The notes beneath the pieces were generated by a model. The model saw nothing but the letters and a program-made list of their open reading frames with translations, searched no databases and was not told the origin of the DNA. The position numbers and the translations under genes were made by a program. From the NCBI GenBank assembly GCA_036166415.1, contig JAYZHP010000091.1:1-7440 (forward strand): DNA of 7,440 bases, written 5' to 3'. The first letter of the stretch is position 1, and every line of letters starts with the position of its first letter. The stretch is from TMED108 sp036166415 (GTDB taxonomy: Bacteria; Fidelibacterota; Marinisomatia; Marinisomatales; TCS55). This document shows positions 5,280 through 7,440 of the stretch, piece after piece.

Positions 5280-7440
5280 CAAAAATCAAACGCTGTTTCA
5301 ATAGTCGTCTGTTTTACAGGTTCAAGAGCGCTACCAGGAATTCCACTGTCACGATAATACTGTCTATAGTCCCAAATAACACTGACACCTTTACTTACCT
5401 CATATCCAACTTTATAACCAAATACTGTATTGATTGAGGGATTTCCAAAATCAAAGGGGTTCTTATCGTTATTTCTCTGATAGTATGCCTGAGCAACGCT
5501 AAGCTTAGGAATATTTTCAGCATTTAGATTAAGTATGGCATTAAAGCTATTGAACTCTGTTGTATCAGCCTTCATATTTGCATAGGATGCATTAAACGTA
5601 AGTAAATTAAATAGATTGGCAGACGCAGAACCATACATCCCCTTTGTATCGTTTTTAGATAATGGATCTGCAAAAATCATTTGGTCTTTTGTACGTACTA
5701 AAATACCATTATCGGTAGTCTGTACTGTTACTCGAGAAAGATCATAGCTACCATCAAAGAATTGGGGGATGAAATAACCCTTCTTGATACGATACTCAAA
5801 GCTAAAATTTAAGAATCCAAACAGACTGGCCCTGATCCCAGGTACCGTGATTCCAGACCCGCTCATAGATTTTCGATTAAAATATGTTGTATCACCTTGA
5901 GATTGGCTAAATGAAAGGGTGTTGAATTCTGAATAAACTTCTAAACTAAATGCCTTACTACGAAGAACTGGATAGCCAATATCTAAAGCAAATCCTTGAG
6001 CAACCGCCTCACTATTATTGCTCTTAAATGGTTCAGGTTTTAACTTGAGATCAGACTGTTGAGAATCTAGAATATTATTACCATCACCATCGATATCCCA
6101 ACCTCCTTCAGGCTGTTTACTTCCTCCATTTAAATCTGCAATTCCATCACCATCAGTGTCATTCCAGAGAGTCTTGTCATCTGGAAAATCATCAAACATA
6201 TCAGGGTAATTGTCACCATCTTTATCTTTTAATCCAGAAAATTGATTCATATCCCGGACAAAATTCATACCAATCGTTAAAGGTATTGCATCAGAAATTT
6301 TATAAGTTCCTCTTAAGCCTAAGAGAGTGCCTCCTCTAGAGAAATCTTTCATATTAGATAAAAATATTTCGGTACCAAAATTACCAAAACCAAGTCCTGT
6401 ATTGATTCCAACCTTCCTAACAGAAGGAAATTCCATCATATTAGAATATCCACTTAAAAGTCCACCATAACCAAGCGTTACATTATTTAATGATCCCCAA
6501 AGCAGCCAAAATGGGTCTGACTTTTTCCCCCATCTAATATAGAGAAGTTTATCAATAAAATCAGATGGCTCATCCCATTCATCTTTCCGAATATTTCCTT
6601 CATTATCAATATACATAACTAAATCAAGTCCAATACCAAGTTTGCCAAATGATAATTCAGGGCGCAAAGCAACTTGATTATATATCGTATCATTAATGGT
6701 TGCTGAACCAACCGCTAATCCCATATTAAACGGTTTTTTGGGTGGTGTATTAGCTTTATCTAGATTCTGATTATTACTGTTGGGTGCGTCAGGTTTTTGT
6801 GCTTGCTGTTGACTTTGTTGCGGCTTTTGCTGTTGGCTTTGTTGTGGGCTTTGCTGCTGCCTTTGCTGTGGGCGTTGTTGCTGTCTTTGCGGCTCACGCT
6901 GCTGTTCATTGTTATTATTTTGTTGTTCTTGCGATTCATTCTGCTCTGGAGATGATTCACCATCAGGATCTTCAGGAAAATCACCTGGCTCAGCAGGAGC
7001 AGGAATTAATTGCCCAAGTGCATTCGAAACAGCTTTTTGTCCAGGACCAACATTTACTGTAGCACCACTAATTGAATTAAAAACTTCAAAATTTCCACTT
7101 TTACCAACGAATTTATCTACACCAGAAACAGCATCATGAAAAGAAGAAAATTCTGTACCTTTTACGGATGCAACAGATACTGGTGTTTCAACTCGATAAG
7201 TTTTTTTTCTATTTTCTTTATTTACATTATGTAATGTCGTTCCTTGGTCAATAATCAGGCTACGCGTATTTGAAGTTTCTACAAATTGAAAGTCTGTATT
7301 TTCTCTTATCTTCACAACAGATTTATCATCAAGAAAAATCACAACAGCAAAACTTGCCTCGCCTACACGAATAGCATCACCATTTGATACAGCCTGACCC
7401 GGCTTAACCACCACAGAGTATGATGGAGAACCCATAGGTT
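5279..7440 (-). CDS. FecR-domain outer-membrane beta-barrel protein with TSP3 repeats, 5' end missing
   Basis: The frame is open to the window edge. The ATG at 7435 lies inside the FecR domain, so the true start and signal peptide are beyond base 7440. Numbering from that Met (718 residues), the parts in order are: FecR domain (1 to about 140, e.g. NGDAIRVGEASFAVVIFLDD, RVETPVSVASVKGTEFSS, NVGPGQKAV); Gln/Asn/Pro-rich linker (about 159-228); beta-barrel-like segments (from about 236); a TSP3-like calcium-binding stretch (about 402-458: KDKDGDNYPDMFDDFPDD, NDTDGDGIADLN, DIDGDG); and more barrel strands to a C-terminal ETAFDF. The final Phe after alternating residues is the usual BAM signal. 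FecR domains often sense or bind at the envelope. Here the barrel suggests an outer-membrane porin or adhesin-like role, and the substrate is unknown. Confidence 0.85.
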   Translation of the reverse strand, partial: PMGSPSYSVVVKPGQAVSNGDAIRVGEASFAVVIFLDDKSVVKIRENTDFQFVETSNTRSLIIDQGTTLHNVNKENRKKTYRVETPVSVASVKGTEFSSFHDAVSGVDKFVGKSGNFEVFNSISGATVNVGPGQKAVSNALGQLIPAPAEPGDFPEDPDGESSPEQNESQEQQNNNNEQQREPQRQQQRPQQRQQQSPQQSQQQKPQQSQQQAQKPDAPNSNNQNLDKANTPPKKPFNMGLAVGSATINDTIYNQVALRPELSFGKLGIGLDLVMYIDNEGNIRKDEWDEPSDFIDKLLYIRWGKKSDPFWLLWGSLNNVTLGYGGLLSGYSNMMEFPSVRKVGINTGLGFGNFGTEIFLSNMKDFSRGGTLLGLRGTYKISDAIPLTIGMNFVRDMNQFSGLKDKDGDNYPDMFDDFPDDKTLWNDTDGDGIADLNGGSKQPEGGWDIDGDGNNILDSQQSDLKLKPEPFKSNNSEAVAQGFALDIGYPVLRSKAFSLEVYSEFNTLSFSQSQGDTTYFNRKSMSGSGITVPGIRASLFGFLNFSFEYRIKKGYFIPQFFDGSYDLSRVTVQTTDNGILVRTKDQMIFADPLSKNDTKGMYGSASANLFNLLTFNASYANMKADTTEFNSFNAILNLNAENIPKLSVAQAYYQRNNDKNPFDFGNPSINTVFGYKVGYEVSKGVSVIWDYRQYYRDSGIPGSALEPVKQTTIETAFDF
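6794..6904 (-). repeat. Gln-rich low-complexity repeat within the FecR/barrel gene
   Basis: Imperfect short repeats of CAR codons encode units such as QQQ-R/S/K-P-QQ-R/S (residues about 178-214), between the FecR domain and the barrel. The base pattern (CAG/CAA runs broken by CCx, AGx and CGx) produces long spurious frames on both strands. Such tracts commonly vary in length between strains by slippage, and the region is probably a flexible periplasmic spacer. Confidence 0.8.

Noticed and set aside
6760..7139. Several overlapping open frames on both strands, with Ala/Val-rich or Ser/Asn-rich products
   Set aside because: They are by-products of the CAG/CAA repeat and biased codons of the FecR/barrel gene, whose frame has domain support across the region.

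Overview
This AT-rich window carries one block of genes, all on the minus strand, from an outer-membrane-bearing (Gram-negative) bacterium. The FecR/beta-barrel protein with TSP3 calcium repeats, the AT richness and the style of the genes fit a marine FCB-type lineage such as Marinimicrobia (SAR406). That placement is a guess from general resemblance. TGA is an ordinary stop in several genes here, so the standard code applies.

In transcription order (right to left) the first cluster is envelope-related. It starts with a 5'-truncated FecR-domain outer-membrane barrel protein (7440-5279). Next is a 44-residue one-helix membrane protein coupled to it by TGATG (5279-5145). Then comes the most notable gene, a SelW/Rdx-family selenoprotein (5134-4901) whose redox motif Cys-Asn-Lys-Sec is encoded with an in-frame TGA at 5104-5102. 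A GC-rich hairpin with the features of a bacterial SECIS element lies just after the TGA. A conventional gene caller would miss this gene and wrongly extend the next one (a secreted or membrane protein with an Sm/SH3-like barrel, here started at 4935) back over it. A small charged coiled-coil protein (4126-3749) ends the cluster.

After a 121-base gap holding an inverted repeat and a possible -10 box, a housekeeping operon follows: dnaX (clamp-loader gamma/tau), the ybaB/ebfC nucleoid protein gene, recR, pgsA and pgpA (cut by the left edge). dnaX-ybaB-recR is a widely conserved replication/repair trio. pgsA and pgpA are consecutive steps of phosphatidylglycerol synthesis and are joined to the trio by stop/start overlaps. 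dnaX holds two nine-A tracts exactly where the ATPase core gives way to the tau-specific region. Slippage at either tract would end translation within a few codons, so a short gamma-like form made by slippage is a plausible second product.

No tRNA, rRNA, CRISPR array or insertion sequence was seen.
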